Of a DNA stretch of 34,564 nt, positions 7,869 to 15,165 are shown one piece after another. The stretch covers positions 1 to 34,564 of the forward strand of contig NZ_FOQY01000055.1 of assembly GCF_900113865.1 (NCBI RefSeq). The letters are read 5' to 3'. The translations under genes were made by a program, and so were the position numbers. The notes beneath the pieces are model-generated. The model had not been told where the DNA came from, ran no database searches, and saw only the letters and a program-made list of their open reading frames with translations. Position 1 is the stretch's first letter; each line of letters opens with the position of its first letter. The DNA is from Streptosporangium canum (GTDB taxonomy: Bacteria > Actinomycetota > Actinomycetes > Streptosporangiales > Streptosporangiaceae).

Positions 7869-8183
7869 TCAGGCGACGGCGCTGATGCCGGCGCTGGCGG
7901 CGCGGCGCATGCGACGGCGACGCTCGGAGGCGCGCTCGTCCTCGTTCAGACCGCCCCAGGTGCCGTACTTCTCCGGACGGGACAGTGCGTAGTCGAGGCA
8001 TTCGGCGCGTACGGGGCACTGGGCACAGATGGCCTTGGCCTTACGCTCGCGAATGTCACGCTCAGGCTGACGCTCGCCGTCGGGACCGAAGAAGAGCACG
8101 AGGTCCTCGCCCCGGCACGCGGCGTCATCCTGCCAGCCCCAGCTGGGCCGGGGCCGGGCGGTCTGCCGACGTACCTGAGACAT
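7869..8183 (-). CDS. WhiB-family iron-sulfur transcription factor
   Basis: A 104-residue protein of the actinobacterium-specific WhiB-like family, which bind a [4Fe-4S] cluster and work with sigma factors in development, redox or stress responses. The four cluster cysteines are Cys23, Cys53, Cys56 and Cys62 (AACRG, then CAQCPVRAEC), followed by the turn motif YGTWGGLNEDER and a basic C-terminal tail SERRRRMRR that would contact DNA. ATG 8183 is chosen because AGGTGG lies 8 nt upstream; a longer open frame to 8381 lacks support. It cannot be safely assigned to one WhiB subtype. It lacks the AT-hook of WhiB7. A roughly 100-nt leader with alternative hairpins precedes it. Confidence 0.95.
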   Translation of the reverse strand: MSQVRRQTARPRPSWGWQDDAACRGEDLVLFFGPDGERQPERDIRERKAKAICAQCPVRAECLDYALSRPEKYGTWGGLNEDERASERRRRMRRAASAGISAVA

Positions 8184-8227
8184 GAGAAAACCACCTTTTA
8201 GTGAGGGTATTTCGGGTTGATGCCGCA

Positions 8228-8256
8228 TTGGACGTTTACGACGTCCCTGTGTCCAA
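8228..8256 (-). promoter_or_regulatory. Alternative hairpins in the whiB leader
   Basis: Two mutually exclusive stems share bases in the leader: GGACGT (8230-8235) with ACGTCC (8241-8246), and TTGGAC (8228-8233) with GTCCAA (8251-8256). They lie 45-73 nt upstream of the whiB start. This could be regulatory RNA structure or simply an overlapping DNA palindrome bound by a protein. Confidence 0.3.
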
Positions 8257-8286
8257 CGCCTGGATTGGCCGTGATGTTCCCTCAGG

Positions 8287-9225
8287 TCAGGTGAGGGCGG
8301 ACGTGGCGTACCGCACAGGCGCGAGCCTGTCCAGCGTGACCAGCCGATAGGTAGTGATCGTGTCGGCGCAAGCCGTACCACATGGCGTTGTTAGCGTCAT
8401 GGGTTCAACCACTACCCGAAAACGAGCGTCACTACCGCGCACGAACGCCTCGGTGGTGTCGCCGTCCGACCTGGAGGATTCCACGGCCACTCCGCCGACC
8501 GAGAGCTCGCCCGTGTGGGAGCGGACGAAATGCTCGGCGGCTTGCAATGGCTCAGGGATGCCTGCGCGTCCCCGGAAACGGTCGAGGATGACCTCGCCGG
8601 ACCGGTACGCGTCGGCTGCCGCGATCGCAGCAGCCTGAGACATGCTGCCGTAGTAAAGCCCGTGTGGCAAGCACACGAGGTTGGCGGCGTATCGATCGCC
8701 GCCAACATGTGATGTTTCCCATACTCTGTCTGGCAATATTTCTGCCAGAGTGCGAGCGAGGGGTAGTCCAATGCGGGCGCAGCACGCGTTGCGCTTGGCA
8801 TGCGTGCAGACCAGAAAAACCGGCTCACTCACAAGTATGCAGGACTCCGGGACCACTCCGGCCACCAAAGCATCCATGTCAAGATCGTCTGGACCTGCGA
8901 GGACGCTCTCCGCGAGCCATGGCTGGGCGGCCGTGGAGTCGGCGACCATGACGTGAATGCCGGTCCCGTAGGGGCTCCGCCGCCCCGGGCGGCGGATGAG
9001 CTGGGGCCGGATGCCGAGGTGCACAGCCCGTTTGATAAGAGTGTGCACGTCCTCGGGAAGGCGGCAGTCCTCCAGGTGGGAGGCCCAGGGGCCGGAGTGC
9101 TCGATGAGCAGCCAGAACCGGGCGCCTACCGTCGCGCTGGCGAGAACCGGCAGGTCACCTGTGTGGCATCCCCGAGGGTGCGTGCAGCCCCTGACCGCCG
9201 CACCCGAAACGCTCCCCGTGGCCAC
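8287..9225 (-). CDS. Sucrase/ferredoxin-like family protein, iron-regulated
   Basis: A 312-residue cytoplasmic protein of the sucrase/ferredoxin-like family, which has a thioredoxin-like [2Fe-2S] ferredoxin fold. Diagnostic stretches are VCTHAKRNACCARIGLP with Cys140, Cys148 and Cys149, SHVGGDRYAANLVCLPHGL and YYGSMS. An N-terminal cysteine pair (GCTHPRGC) may add ligands. The start is GTG 9225 with a GGGA sequence upstream. A 19-bp IdeR/DtxR iron box lies 23 nt upstream, so it should be expressed under iron starvation. Reduction of a ferric siderophore or electron supply during iron limitation is therefore a reasonable inference, but the family has no firmly assigned reaction. No siderophore genes lie nearby. 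Confidence 0.85.
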   Translation of the reverse strand: MATGSVSGAAVRGCTHPRGCHTGDLPVLASATVGARFWLLIEHSGPWASHLEDCRLPEDVHTLIKRAVHLGIRPQLIRRPGRRSPYGTGIHVMVADSTAAQPWLAESVLAGPDDLDMDALVAGVVPESCILVSEPVFLVCTHAKRNACCARIGLPLARTLAEILPDRVWETSHVGGDRYAANLVCLPHGLYYGSMSQAAAIAAADAYRSGEVILDRFRGRAGIPEPLQAAEHFVRSHTGELSVGGVAVESSRSDGDTTEAFVRGSDARFRVVVEPMTLTTPCGTACADTITTYRLVTLDRLAPVRYATSALT

Positions 9226-9247
9226 CGTGCGATCCCTTCATCTTGGC

Positions 9248-9266
9248 TTAGGTAAGACTAACCTAA
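9248..9266 (-). promoter_or_regulatory. IdeR/DtxR-type iron box
   Basis: TTAGGTAAGACTAACCTAA matches the 19-bp IdeR/DmdR consensus TTAGGTTAGGCTAACCTAA at 17 positions and keeps the palindromic arms. It lies 23-41 nt upstream of the GTG of the sucrase/ferredoxin gene, where the iron-loaded repressor would block the promoter. Confidence 0.88.
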
Positions 9267-9459
9267 TGTACCCGAGGTGTGACGCGGGGGTCGCGGGAGG
9301 TGGGCGGTGCCGGTGAGCCATAGGGCCTCCGACGGGTCCGCGTCAATAGGGCGATGTCAACCGGTGTCAATGCGCTGTTGTCAATAGGCGGGCGGAAATA
9401 GGCGGGGGGAGAAGTCGGGCGGGCGGAGGCGGGCCTGTCGAGGGGGCGCCGAGGGGGTG
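9267..9459. other. Intergenic region with four TTGAC direct repeats
   Basis: No gene is seen between the iron-box promoter and the 3' end of glpD. On the minus strand TTGAC occurs four times, as plus-strand GTCAA at 9342, 9356, 9366 and 9380, a symmetric 14-10-14 spacing. Short TTGAC-type direct repeats are the kind of site bound by OmpR-like or SARP regulators and also resemble -35 hexamers. The site lies about 120-160 nt upstream of the sucrase/ferredoxin start, in activator range. Confidence 0.4.
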
Positions 9460-10980
9460 TCAGTACGCCAGCGCCGCCCGCGCCGCGGGCAGGGCGGCCG
9501 CCCGGTCCTCGGGGACCAGGCCGATCCGGGTCCGGCGGTCGAGCAGGTCGTCGACGTCCAGCGCGCCCTCGTGCCTGACGGCCCAGACCAGCTCGGCCCG
9601 GGTGATCCCGGTCGGCAGCGGCTCGGCCAGCGCGGGATCCTCGGCCATCAGCGCCCGCACGGCCCCCGCCTCGCTCCCGTACCGCGCCCGCAGCCGGTCC
9701 GGGACCGCTCCGACCTTCCGGACCGCCCTGGCCTCCGGGACCGCTCCGGCTCCGACCAGCGGCAGCCGCGCCGTCCGGCTGCCCCCGGCCCCGAGGCGTC
9801 CGAGCGCCACCACGCGGTCCACCGCGTCCTCGGCCATCCGCCGGTAGGTGGTCAGCTTGCCGCCCACGACCGTCACGACCCCGCTCCCTGAGGTCAGCAG
9901 CGCGTGCTCCCGGGACAGGTCGGCGGTGCGTCCTCCGGCGGCGAGCAGCGGCCGCAGCCCGGCGTAGGTCCCGGCCACGTCCTGCCGCCCGAGCGGCACG
10001 CCCAGCACGGAGTTCAGCACGTCGAGCAGGAACGCCACGTCCTCCTCCGGGGCCTGCGGGACATCCGGGACGGGGCCCTCCACCGGCTCATCGGTCAGGC
10101 CGACGTAGACCCGGCCGTCGTGCTGGGGGAGCACCAGCGCGAACCTGTTGCTCTCGCCCGGGATCGGCACGTGCAGCCCGGCCCTGAGGCCCGGCAGGGT
10201 CTCCGGGCGGAGCACCAGGTGGGTGCCGCGTGAGGGCCGCATCCGGATGTCCGGGTCGAGCTGGGCCGCCCAGACGCCGGTGGCGTTGACCACGGTCCTG
10301 GCCCGGATCGCGAAGGTGCTCCCGGTGAGCTCGTCGCGGACCCGCGCCCCGTCCCCGGCCAGCTCCAGCGCCCGGCAGCGGGTCAGGATCCTCGCCCCCC
10401 GGGACGCGGCCGTCCTGGCCAGCGCGACCACCAGCCGCGCGTCGTCGACCAGCCGCCCGTCCCAGGACAGCAGGGCGCCGCGCAGGCCGTTCGGGCTCAG
10501 CGGGGCGGCGAGGGAGAGGGCCCGGCCGGCGGAGATCCGTGCCGGGCCGGGGAGGAGCCGGCGGGGAGTGCGCGCGGCCATCCGCAGTCCGTCGCCGAGC
10601 CGGTAGCCGGTCATCACCGTCGCGGCCTGGCCGCCGGAGACCGCGGGGGTCAGCGGCAGCAGGTACGGCTGGGCCCTGACCAGGTGCGGGGCGGTGTGCC
10701 GGAGCAGGAGGCCGCGCTCCACCGCGCTCTCGTGCGCCACCCTCACCTGGCCCCTGGCCAGGTAGCGGAGCCCGCCGTGGATCATCTTGGAACTCCACCT
10801 GGAGGTGCCGAAGGCCAGGTCGTGGGCGTCGATCGCGGTCACGGACAGGCCCCGGGAGGCGGCGTCGAGCGCCGCCCCGGCGCCGGTGGCGCCCAGCCCG
10901 ACCACCAGCACGTCCACCACGAGATCCCCGGCCTCGGCGAGTTCGCGCGAGCGGCGGGCGGCGTTGAGGGAGGAGTTCAC
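9460..10980 (-). CDS. glpD: FAD-dependent glycerol-3-phosphate dehydrogenase
   Basis: A 506-residue flavoprotein that oxidises sn-glycerol 3-phosphate to dihydroxyacetone phosphate, passing electrons to quinone at the membrane. Seen: the N-terminal FAD dinucleotide motif VVGLGATGAGAALD (Gly28, Gly30, Gly33), the family signature GTSRWSSKMIHGGLRYL, the conserved RTVVNATGVWA, the substrate-side segment RGTHLVLR, and GGKLTTYRRMAEDAVD. GTG 10980 is the start because its GTGA overlaps the stop of the upstream tetR by 4 nt, so translation is probably coupled. tetR and glpD form one leftward operon that should respond to the palindromic operator upstream of tetR. Length is normal. Confidence 0.94.
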   Translation of the reverse strand: MNSSLNAARRSRELAEAGDLVVDVLVVGLGATGAGAALDAASRGLSVTAIDAHDLAFGTSRWSSKMIHGGLRYLARGQVRVAHESAVERGLLLRHTAPHLVRAQPYLLPLTPAVSGGQAATVMTGYRLGDGLRMAARTPRRLLPGPARISAGRALSLAAPLSPNGLRGALLSWDGRLVDDARLVVALARTAASRGARILTRCRALELAGDGARVRDELTGSTFAIRARTVVNATGVWAAQLDPDIRMRPSRGTHLVLRPETLPGLRAGLHVPIPGESNRFALVLPQHDGRVYVGLTDEPVEGPVPDVPQAPEEDVAFLLDVLNSVLGVPLGRQDVAGTYAGLRPLLAAGGRTADLSREHALLTSGSGVVTVVGGKLTTYRRMAEDAVDRVVALGRLGAGGSRTARLPLVGAGAVPEARAVRKVGAVPDRLRARYGSEAGAVRALMAEDPALAEPLPTGITRAELVWAVRHEGALDVDDLLDRRTRIGLVPEDRAAALPAARAALAY

Positions 10981-11516
10981 GGGCGCAGGTACCTCTCCAG
11001 GAGCGTGGCCAGCTCGGCGTCCAGGTCGTCCTGGGTGAGGGGGCCGAGCATGGTCGGGCCGGACAGCAGGAAGGACTGGGCGGTCAGCAGCACGGATCCG
11101 GCCAGCGTCCCGGGGTCGCCGGGCCGTACGGTGCCCAGGGTCTGGCCTCGCGCGATCGCCGACTCGACGAGCGCGAGCATGGCCTCGTGGCTGGAGCCCC
11201 TGCGGTGGAGCAGATAGGGCAGGAGCAGTTCGGGGTCCACTTCGACGATCTTGCGCCAGAGCGGATGGTCGCGCAGCTCCCGCACCACCCCGACCGCCGC
11301 GGTGACCGGGTCCTCGGCGGCGAACCGGCTCGCGACGAGCACCCATTCGCGGGTCATCAGGTCGGCGACGAGACCGCGCACGTCGGGCCAGCGGCGGTAG
11401 ATCGTCATCCGGGACAGACCGGCCCGGCGCGCCACGTCGGTGAGCGTGGTCCGCCGCACCCCGACCGCGAGCACCATCTCGCGGGCGGCGTCGAGGACCG
11501 GGTCGCCGTTTCCCAT
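10977..11516 (-). CDS. TetR/AcrR-family transcriptional regulator
   Basis: A 179-residue repressor-type protein. The N-terminal helix-turn-helix is clear: REMVLAVGVRRTTLTDVARR, then AGLSRMTIYRRW. The C-terminal half is an unassigned ligand-binding region. The frame is open to ATG 11543, but that codon falls inside a palindrome that looks like the operator. ATG 11516 sits exactly 6 nt after a CACAAT -10 element, which fits a leaderless mRNA. It is translationally coupled to glpD (4-nt overlap) and divergent from the FAD oxidase. Most likely it represses itself, glpD and the oxidase together. The ligand is unknown; a glycerol or ether-lipid metabolite would fit. Confidence 0.9.
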   Translation of the reverse strand: MGNGDPVLDAAREMVLAVGVRRTTLTDVARRAGLSRMTIYRRWPDVRGLVADLMTREWVLVASRFAAEDPVTAAVGVVRELRDHPLWRKIVEVDPELLLPYLLHRRGSSHEAMLALVESAIARGQTLGTVRPGDPGTLAGSVLLTAQSFLLSGPTMLGPLTQDDLDAELATLLERYLRP

Positions 11517-11525
11517 GGTCGTATT

Positions 11526-11550
11526 GTGACGAATGGACGTCATCTGTCAC
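11526..11550. promoter_or_regulatory. Palindromic operator between divergent leaderless promoters
   Basis: The pattern is GTGAC-N2-ATG-N5-CAT-N2-GTCAC, a 25-bp inverted repeat of TetR-operator size. It is flanked by two mirror-image -10 elements: CACAAT on the minus strand (11528-11523), 6 nt before the tetR ATG, and CACAGT on the plus strand (11548-11553), 6 nt before GTG 11560. Repressor binding here would block both promoters. Confidence 0.7.
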
Positions 11551-11559
11551 AGTGTAGAG

Positions 11560-13155
11560 GTGGAAACTCCGACGAACGCCGCCGAACCCATGCTCTGGTC
11601 CGGCTGGGGCGACCCCGCCAAGGCCGCCGCACTGCCCGCGCCGATCCGCGGGCTGCTACGGGACATGCTGGGCGTGCGGGCGCCGGAGACCCCGGCCGCG
11701 AGCTTCGGCGAGGTGCGGCTGCCCGTGGCGGCGCTCTCCCCGCTCGTCCTGAGCGAGCTGCGCGGCATCGTCGGCGCCGATCACGTCCGCGCCGACGACG
11801 ACGCGCGCATCCGGCACACCCGGGGCAAGTCCACCCCCGACCTGATGCGCATGCGCGCGGGGGACGGCTCCGACGCCCCCGACGCCGTGGTGCTGCCCGG
11901 CTCGCACGCCGAGGTGCTGGAGCTGCTGCGGGCCTGTGCCGCGCACCGGGTCGCGGTGGTCCCGTTCGGCGGCGGCACCTCGGTCGTCGGCGGTCTGGTG
12001 GCCGCCCGGCAGGGCTTCGCCGGGGTCGTCGCCCTCGACCTGGCCCGGCTGAACCGGCTGGTCTCGGTGGACGCCGAGTCGATGGTGGTGGAGATCGAGC
12101 CGGGGCTGCGCGCGCCGCAGGCCGAGCGGCTCCTCGCCGAGCACGGGCTCACCCTGGGCCACTTCCCCCAGTCGTTCGAGTACGCCACGCTGGGCGGCTT
12201 CGCCGCGGCCCGCTCCAGCGGCCAGGCCTCGGCGGGATACGGCCGCTTCGACGACATGGTCGTCGGGCTGACCGTGGCCACCCCCCGGGGCACCCTCGAC
12301 CTGGGCCGCGCGCCCAAGTCCGCCGCCGGCCCCGACCTGCGCCAGGTGATCCTCGGCTCCGAGGGCGCCTTCGGCGTGATCACCTCTCTACGGCTCCGGG
12401 TGCGGCGCGCCCCCGCCGAGCGGATCTACGAGGGCTGGCGCTTCGCGTCGTTCGCGGCGGGGTCGGCGGCACTGCGGCGGCTCGCCCAGGACGGCCCGCT
12501 GCCCACCGTGCTCCGGCTGTCCGACGAGACCGAGACGATGATCGGCCTGGCCCGGCCGGGGGAGATCGGCGGGCCGGTGGCCGACGCGGGCTGCCTGGTC
12601 ATCGCGGGCTTCGAGGGCTCCTCCGAGGTGGCCGCTCTGCGGGAGCGCGCCGCCACGGTGCTGGCCGGGCTCGGCGGCGTCCCCCTCGGCCCCGGGCCCG
12701 GGGAGTCCTGGGCGCACGGCCGCTACTCCGCGCCCTACCTGCGCGACTCCCTCCTCGCCGAGGGAGCCACCGTGGAGACGCTGGAGACCGCCGGGTTCTG
12801 GTCCAACCTGCCCCGCCTCTACGACGCCGTACGGCTGTCGCTGCACGCCTCGCTCGGCTCGCCGCTGGTGATGTGCCATGTCTCCCACGTGTACGGCACG
12901 GGCGCCTCGCTCTACTTCACGGTCGTCACGGCCCAGAGCGCGGACCCCCTGGCCCAGTGGGAGGGGGCCAAGCGGTCGGTCAACGAGGCGATCGTCGCGG
13001 CCGGCGGCACGATCTCGCACCACCACGGCGTCGGCCGCGACCACCGGGAGGCCTACGCCGCCGAGATCGGCGACCTGGGCGTGGAGATCCTGCGCGGGGT
13101 CAAGGGCCGGCTCGACCCGGAGGGGATCCTCAACCCCGGGGTGCTGATCGCCTAG
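11560..13155 (+). CDS. FAD-binding oxidase related to alkyldihydroxyacetonephosphate synthase
   Basis: A 531-residue flavoprotein of the PCMH/FAD-binding type 4 family. The FAD-binding loop is VVPFGGGTSVVGG near 135-145, followed by the pyrophosphate-side region FPQSFEYATLGGFAAARSSG and GSEGAFGVITSLRLRV. The C-terminal histidine motif ISHHHGVGRDH (His487-489), with the ending GRLDPEGILNPGVL, is typical of alkyl-DHAP synthases, which exchange the acyl chain of acyl-DHAP for an alkyl chain in ether-lipid synthesis; close bacterial relatives include oxidases of other substrates. GTG 11560 is chosen over ATG 11533 because the latter lies inside the operator. It is divergent from tetR-glpD, so DHAP/G3P-related chemistry is a shared theme, but the true substrate is unproven. 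Confidence 0.87.
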   Translation: METPTNAAEPMLWSGWGDPAKAAALPAPIRGLLRDMLGVRAPETPAASFGEVRLPVAALSPLVLSELRGIVGADHVRADDDARIRHTRGKSTPDLMRMRAGDGSDAPDAVVLPGSHAEVLELLRACAAHRVAVVPFGGGTSVVGGLVAARQGFAGVVALDLARLNRLVSVDAESMVVEIEPGLRAPQAERLLAEHGLTLGHFPQSFEYATLGGFAAARSSGQASAGYGRFDDMVVGLTVATPRGTLDLGRAPKSAAGPDLRQVILGSEGAFGVITSLRLRVRRAPAERIYEGWRFASFAAGSAALRRLAQDGPLPTVLRLSDETETMIGLARPGEIGGPVADAGCLVIAGFEGSSEVAALRERAATVLAGLGGVPLGPGPGESWAHGRYSAPYLRDSLLAEGATVETLETAGFWSNLPRLYDAVRLSLHASLGSPLVMCHVSHVYGTGASLYFTVVTAQSADPLAQWEGAKRSVNEAIVAAGGTISHHHGVGRDHREAYAAEIGDLGVEILRGVKGRLDPEGILNPGVLIA

Positions 13156-13174
13156 CCTCCGGGGCGGTCGCGTG

Positions 13175-13208
13175 GACGCCTGATTGAAATCTACAATGTA
13201 AAGGCGTC
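13175..13208. terminator. Inverted repeat with AT-rich loop between convergent genes
   Basis: GACGCCT (13175-13181) pairs with AGGCGTC (13202-13208). The 20-nt AT-rich loop itself contains ATTG-N7-CAAT. It sits between the 3' ends of the convergent oxidase and alcohol dehydrogenase genes, so a bidirectional terminator is the simplest reading. Confidence 0.5.
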
Positions 13209-13234
13209 GGGTCGCGCGGACCGGGTCCGCTCTC

Positions 13235-14362
13235 TCAGAAGACGATCACCTGGCGGACCGCCTCGCCGGTGTGCAGACGGTCGAAGCCCTCGTTGACCTC
13301 CTCCAGGGACAGCCGGTGCGACAGCAGCGCGTCCACCGGCAGGATCCCCGAGCGATACATGGAGACGAAACGCGGCACGTCCCTGCGCGGCACGCAGGAG
13401 CCGAGGTAGCTGCCCTTGAGCGTCCGCTCCTCGGCCACCAGGCTGAGCGCGGGCAGGGCGAGCTCCCGGGACGGGTCGGGCAGGCCGACGGTCACCGTGG
13501 TGCCGCCCCGGCCGGTGGCCAGGTATGCCTGCCGCAGGACCGCGACCACCCCGGTGGTGTCGATGACCTTCTCCGCGCCGCCGCGGGTGATCTCCCGGAC
13601 CGCCTCCACGGCGTCCGGGCCGCCCGCGACGGCGTGGGTCGCGCCGAGCTCGCGCGCCAGGGCCCGCTTGGACCCGACCACGTCCACCGCGATCAGCGTG
13701 GCGGCCCCGGCGGCCTTGGCGGCGATCAGCGCGGCCAGCCCCACCCCGCCCAGCCCGAACACCGCGACGCTGTCGCCGGGGGCGACCCGGGCGCTGTGGA
13801 AGGCGGCGCCCGCGCCGGTCAGCACGGCGCAGCCGAACAGGGCGGCGATCTCGAAGGGCAGCCGGGGATCGACCCGGACCGCCGAGCGCGCCGACACCAC
13901 GATGTGCTCGGAGAACGCCGACACCCCCAGATGGTGCCGGGGCCGTCCGCCGTCGGCCCCGGTGAGGCGCAGTCCGCCGCCGAGCAGCGTGCCGTTCCCG
14001 TTGGCCTCGGCGCCCGGCTCGCAGAGCGCGGGACGTCCACCGGCGCAGTGGGGGCAGTGCCCGCAGGCGGGGACGAACGCGAGCACCACGTGGTCGCCCG
14101 GGGCGAACTCGGTGCCGCCGCCGGTCGCGACCACCTCGCCCGCCGCCTCGTGGCCGAGGGCCATCGGCAGCGGCCGGGGCCGGGAGCCGTCGATCACCGA
14201 GAGGTCGGAGTGGCACAGGCCCGCCGCGCCCACCCGGACGAGGAGCTCGCCGGGGCCGGGCGGGTCCAGGCGCAGGGACATGACCTCCAGGGGGCGCGAC
14301 GACGCGTAGGGGGCGGGACGCCCCGACTCCACGAGGACGGCCGCGCGTGTCGCGGTGCTCAT
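13235..14362 (-). CDS. Zinc-dependent alcohol dehydrogenase (MDR superfamily)
   Basis: A 375-residue medium-chain dehydrogenase/reductase that oxidises an alcohol or reduces an aldehyde with NAD(P). Catalytic zinc ligands are Cys50 (GLCHSD) and His71-Glu72 (GHEAAGEV). The four structural-zinc cysteines Cys99, Cys102, Cys105 and Cys113 are all present (CGHCPHC then LC). The Rossmann motif GLGGVG is at 203-208. The long insert after the structural zinc (LLGGGLRLTGADGG, then AFSEHIVV) resembles class III/aryl-alcohol type enzymes. ATG 14362 follows GGAGG at a good distance. Start codon and ribosome site lie in one copy of a 56-bp tandem duplication, whose other copy makes an overlapping short leader ORF. 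The substrate cannot be told from sequence. Confidence 0.93.
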   Translation of the reverse strand: MSTATRAAVLVESGRPAPYASSRPLEVMSLRLDPPGPGELLVRVGAAGLCHSDLSVIDGSRPRPLPMALGHEAAGEVVATGGGTEFAPGDHVVLAFVPACGHCPHCAGGRPALCEPGAEANGNGTLLGGGLRLTGADGGRPRHHLGVSAFSEHIVVSARSAVRVDPRLPFEIAALFGCAVLTGAGAAFHSARVAPGDSVAVFGLGGVGLAALIAAKAAGAATLIAVDVVGSKRALARELGATHAVAGGPDAVEAVREITRGGAEKVIDTTGVVAVLRQAYLATGRGGTTVTVGLPDPSRELALPALSLVAEERTLKGSYLGSCVPRRDVPRFVSMYRSGILPVDALLSHRLSLEEVNEGFDRLHTGEAVRQVIVF

Positions 14363-14460
14363 CGACTGCCTCCAGGGTGGGAAGTGCGGGCTCCGGCCGC
14401 GTGTGTCGCGGTGCTCATCGACTGCCTCTCCGGCGTGGGGGAGTGCGGGCTCCGGCCGCG
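14347..14460. repeat. 56-bp tandem duplication covering the alcohol dehydrogenase start region
   Basis: A 25-bp core is identical at 14347-14371 and 14403-14427 (period 56), and the following block AGTGCGGGCTCCGGCCGCG is also shared, with small changes between. Each copy carries the same start codon and ribosome site, so the translation start of the dehydrogenase exists twice. 56 is not a multiple of three, so the second start is out of frame with the gene. Confidence 0.85.
14359..14418 (-). CDS. 19-residue leader ORF made by the duplication, overlapping the dehydrogenase start
   Basis: The duplicated start ATG 14418, preceded by GGAGAGG, encodes MSTATHAAGARTSHPGGSR and stops at TGA 14361-14359, overlapping the dehydrogenase ATG as ATGA. 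Its first residues copy the start of the dehydrogenase (MSTATRAA). Ribosomes finishing the leader could restart on the gene, so translation may be coupled. The arrangement is seen; expression is inferred. Confidence 0.45.
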   Translation of the reverse strand: MSTATHAAGARTSHPGGSR

Positions 14461-14480
14461 GGGAGGAGACCGGCGGGGCG

Positions 14481-14559
14481 GTGTCGTACGGCGTCGGCCG
14501 GTCACGGGTGGCGCGGGGTGGTGCCGTACGGCGTCGGCCTGGTCACGGGTGGCGCGGGG
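14481..14559. repeat. 40-bp tandem duplication at the 3' end of the thioesterase gene
   Basis: Two near-identical units run 14481-14518 and 14521-14559, differing by one inserted base and two substitutions. The second unit contains the last codons and stop of the thioesterase (APRHP, then TGA), so the gene's 3' end has been copied just downstream. It is unrelated in sequence to the 56-bp duplication beside it. Confidence 0.8.
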
Positions 14560-14959
14560 CGCCGTCTCCGATCACCAGCTTCTCCATGGCGCCGCGCAGC
14601 GGTCCCGGGATCTCGGCGGGCCGGCGGGTCCGCCGGTCCACGAACACGTGGACGAAATGCCCCTCGGCCACGACCGTCTCGCCGTCCTCGCGGAACAGGC
14701 CGAGCTCGTAGCGGACGCTGGAGCGGCCCAGGCGCCCGATCCGGATGGCCTCGGGGAAGGAGACCGACGCCTTGTAGGCGCAGTGCGACTCGACGCACAG
14801 GCCGATGGCGTCGCCGTGGTGGATGTCCAGTCCCGCCTTCTCGATGAGCCAGGTGTTGATCACAGTGTCCATCAGCGAGTAGTGGACGGCGTTGTTGACG
14901 TGGCCGTAGACGTCGTTGTCCTTCCACCTGGTCGCGACGGTCTCCCAGTAGGCGTACAC
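14543..14959 (-). CDS. Acyl-CoA thioesterase, 4-hydroxybenzoyl-CoA thioesterase (hotdog) family
   Basis: A 138-residue single-domain hotdog-fold protein that should hydrolyse an acyl-CoA to free acid and CoA. The family signature WKDNDVYGHVNNAVHY (residues 12-27) contains the active-site aspartate and the GHVNN loop; YELGLFREDGETVVAEG and HVFVDRRTRRP are also typical. GTG 14959 lies exactly 6 nt downstream of TATAGT (14971-14966), so the mRNA is probably leaderless. The C-terminal codons are duplicated in the tandem repeat just downstream. It reads toward the alcohol dehydrogenase 180 nt away; whether the two form an operon is unclear. The substrate is unknown. Confidence 0.9.
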   Translation of the reverse strand: MYAYWETVATRWKDNDVYGHVNNAVHYSLMDTVINTWLIEKAGLDIHHGDAIGLCVESHCAYKASVSFPEAIRIGRLGRSSVRYELGLFREDGETVVAEGHFVHVFVDRRTRRPAEIPGPLRGAMEKLVIGDGAPRHP

Positions 14960-14971
14960 GGTAGAACTATA

Positions 14972-15165
14972 TTCCAGAGATGCTTGGGGGCGCGCCCCCG
15001 GCTCCGCCGGCCCCGGTCCGGCGGGGCGGCGGGGCGGCGGCCCACGTCGAGCACCGGGACCCGCGTGTACTTCGACGGCTCCGGGATCGGCCGCCTTCCC
15101 TGAGAGGTCCGGCCGCCTTTCCCGAGAAGGGTGCGTCCGCGTAAGATCAACGCCAAGATACGGTC
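14972..15165. other. Divergent intergenic region with GC palindrome and 22-bp repeat
   Basis: This is the shared upstream region of the thioesterase (left) and metallophosphoesterase (right). It holds the palindrome GGGGGCGCGCCCCC at 14986-14999 and two imperfect 22-bp units starting CGGCCGCC at 15088 and 15110. CAAGAT 6 nt before ATG 15166 is a possible -10 for a leaderless rightward transcript. I see no gene in it. Confidence 0.45.

Noticed and set aside
9460..11550. Longer, 696-codon version of glpD covering tetR
   Set aside because: The upstream part is another frame of tetR; GTG 10980 overlaps the tetR stop and precedes the FAD motif at the normal distance.
13271..15103. 610-codon plus-strand open frame across the alcohol dehydrogenase and thioesterase
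   Set aside because: Shadow of two minus-strand genes and the duplications between them.
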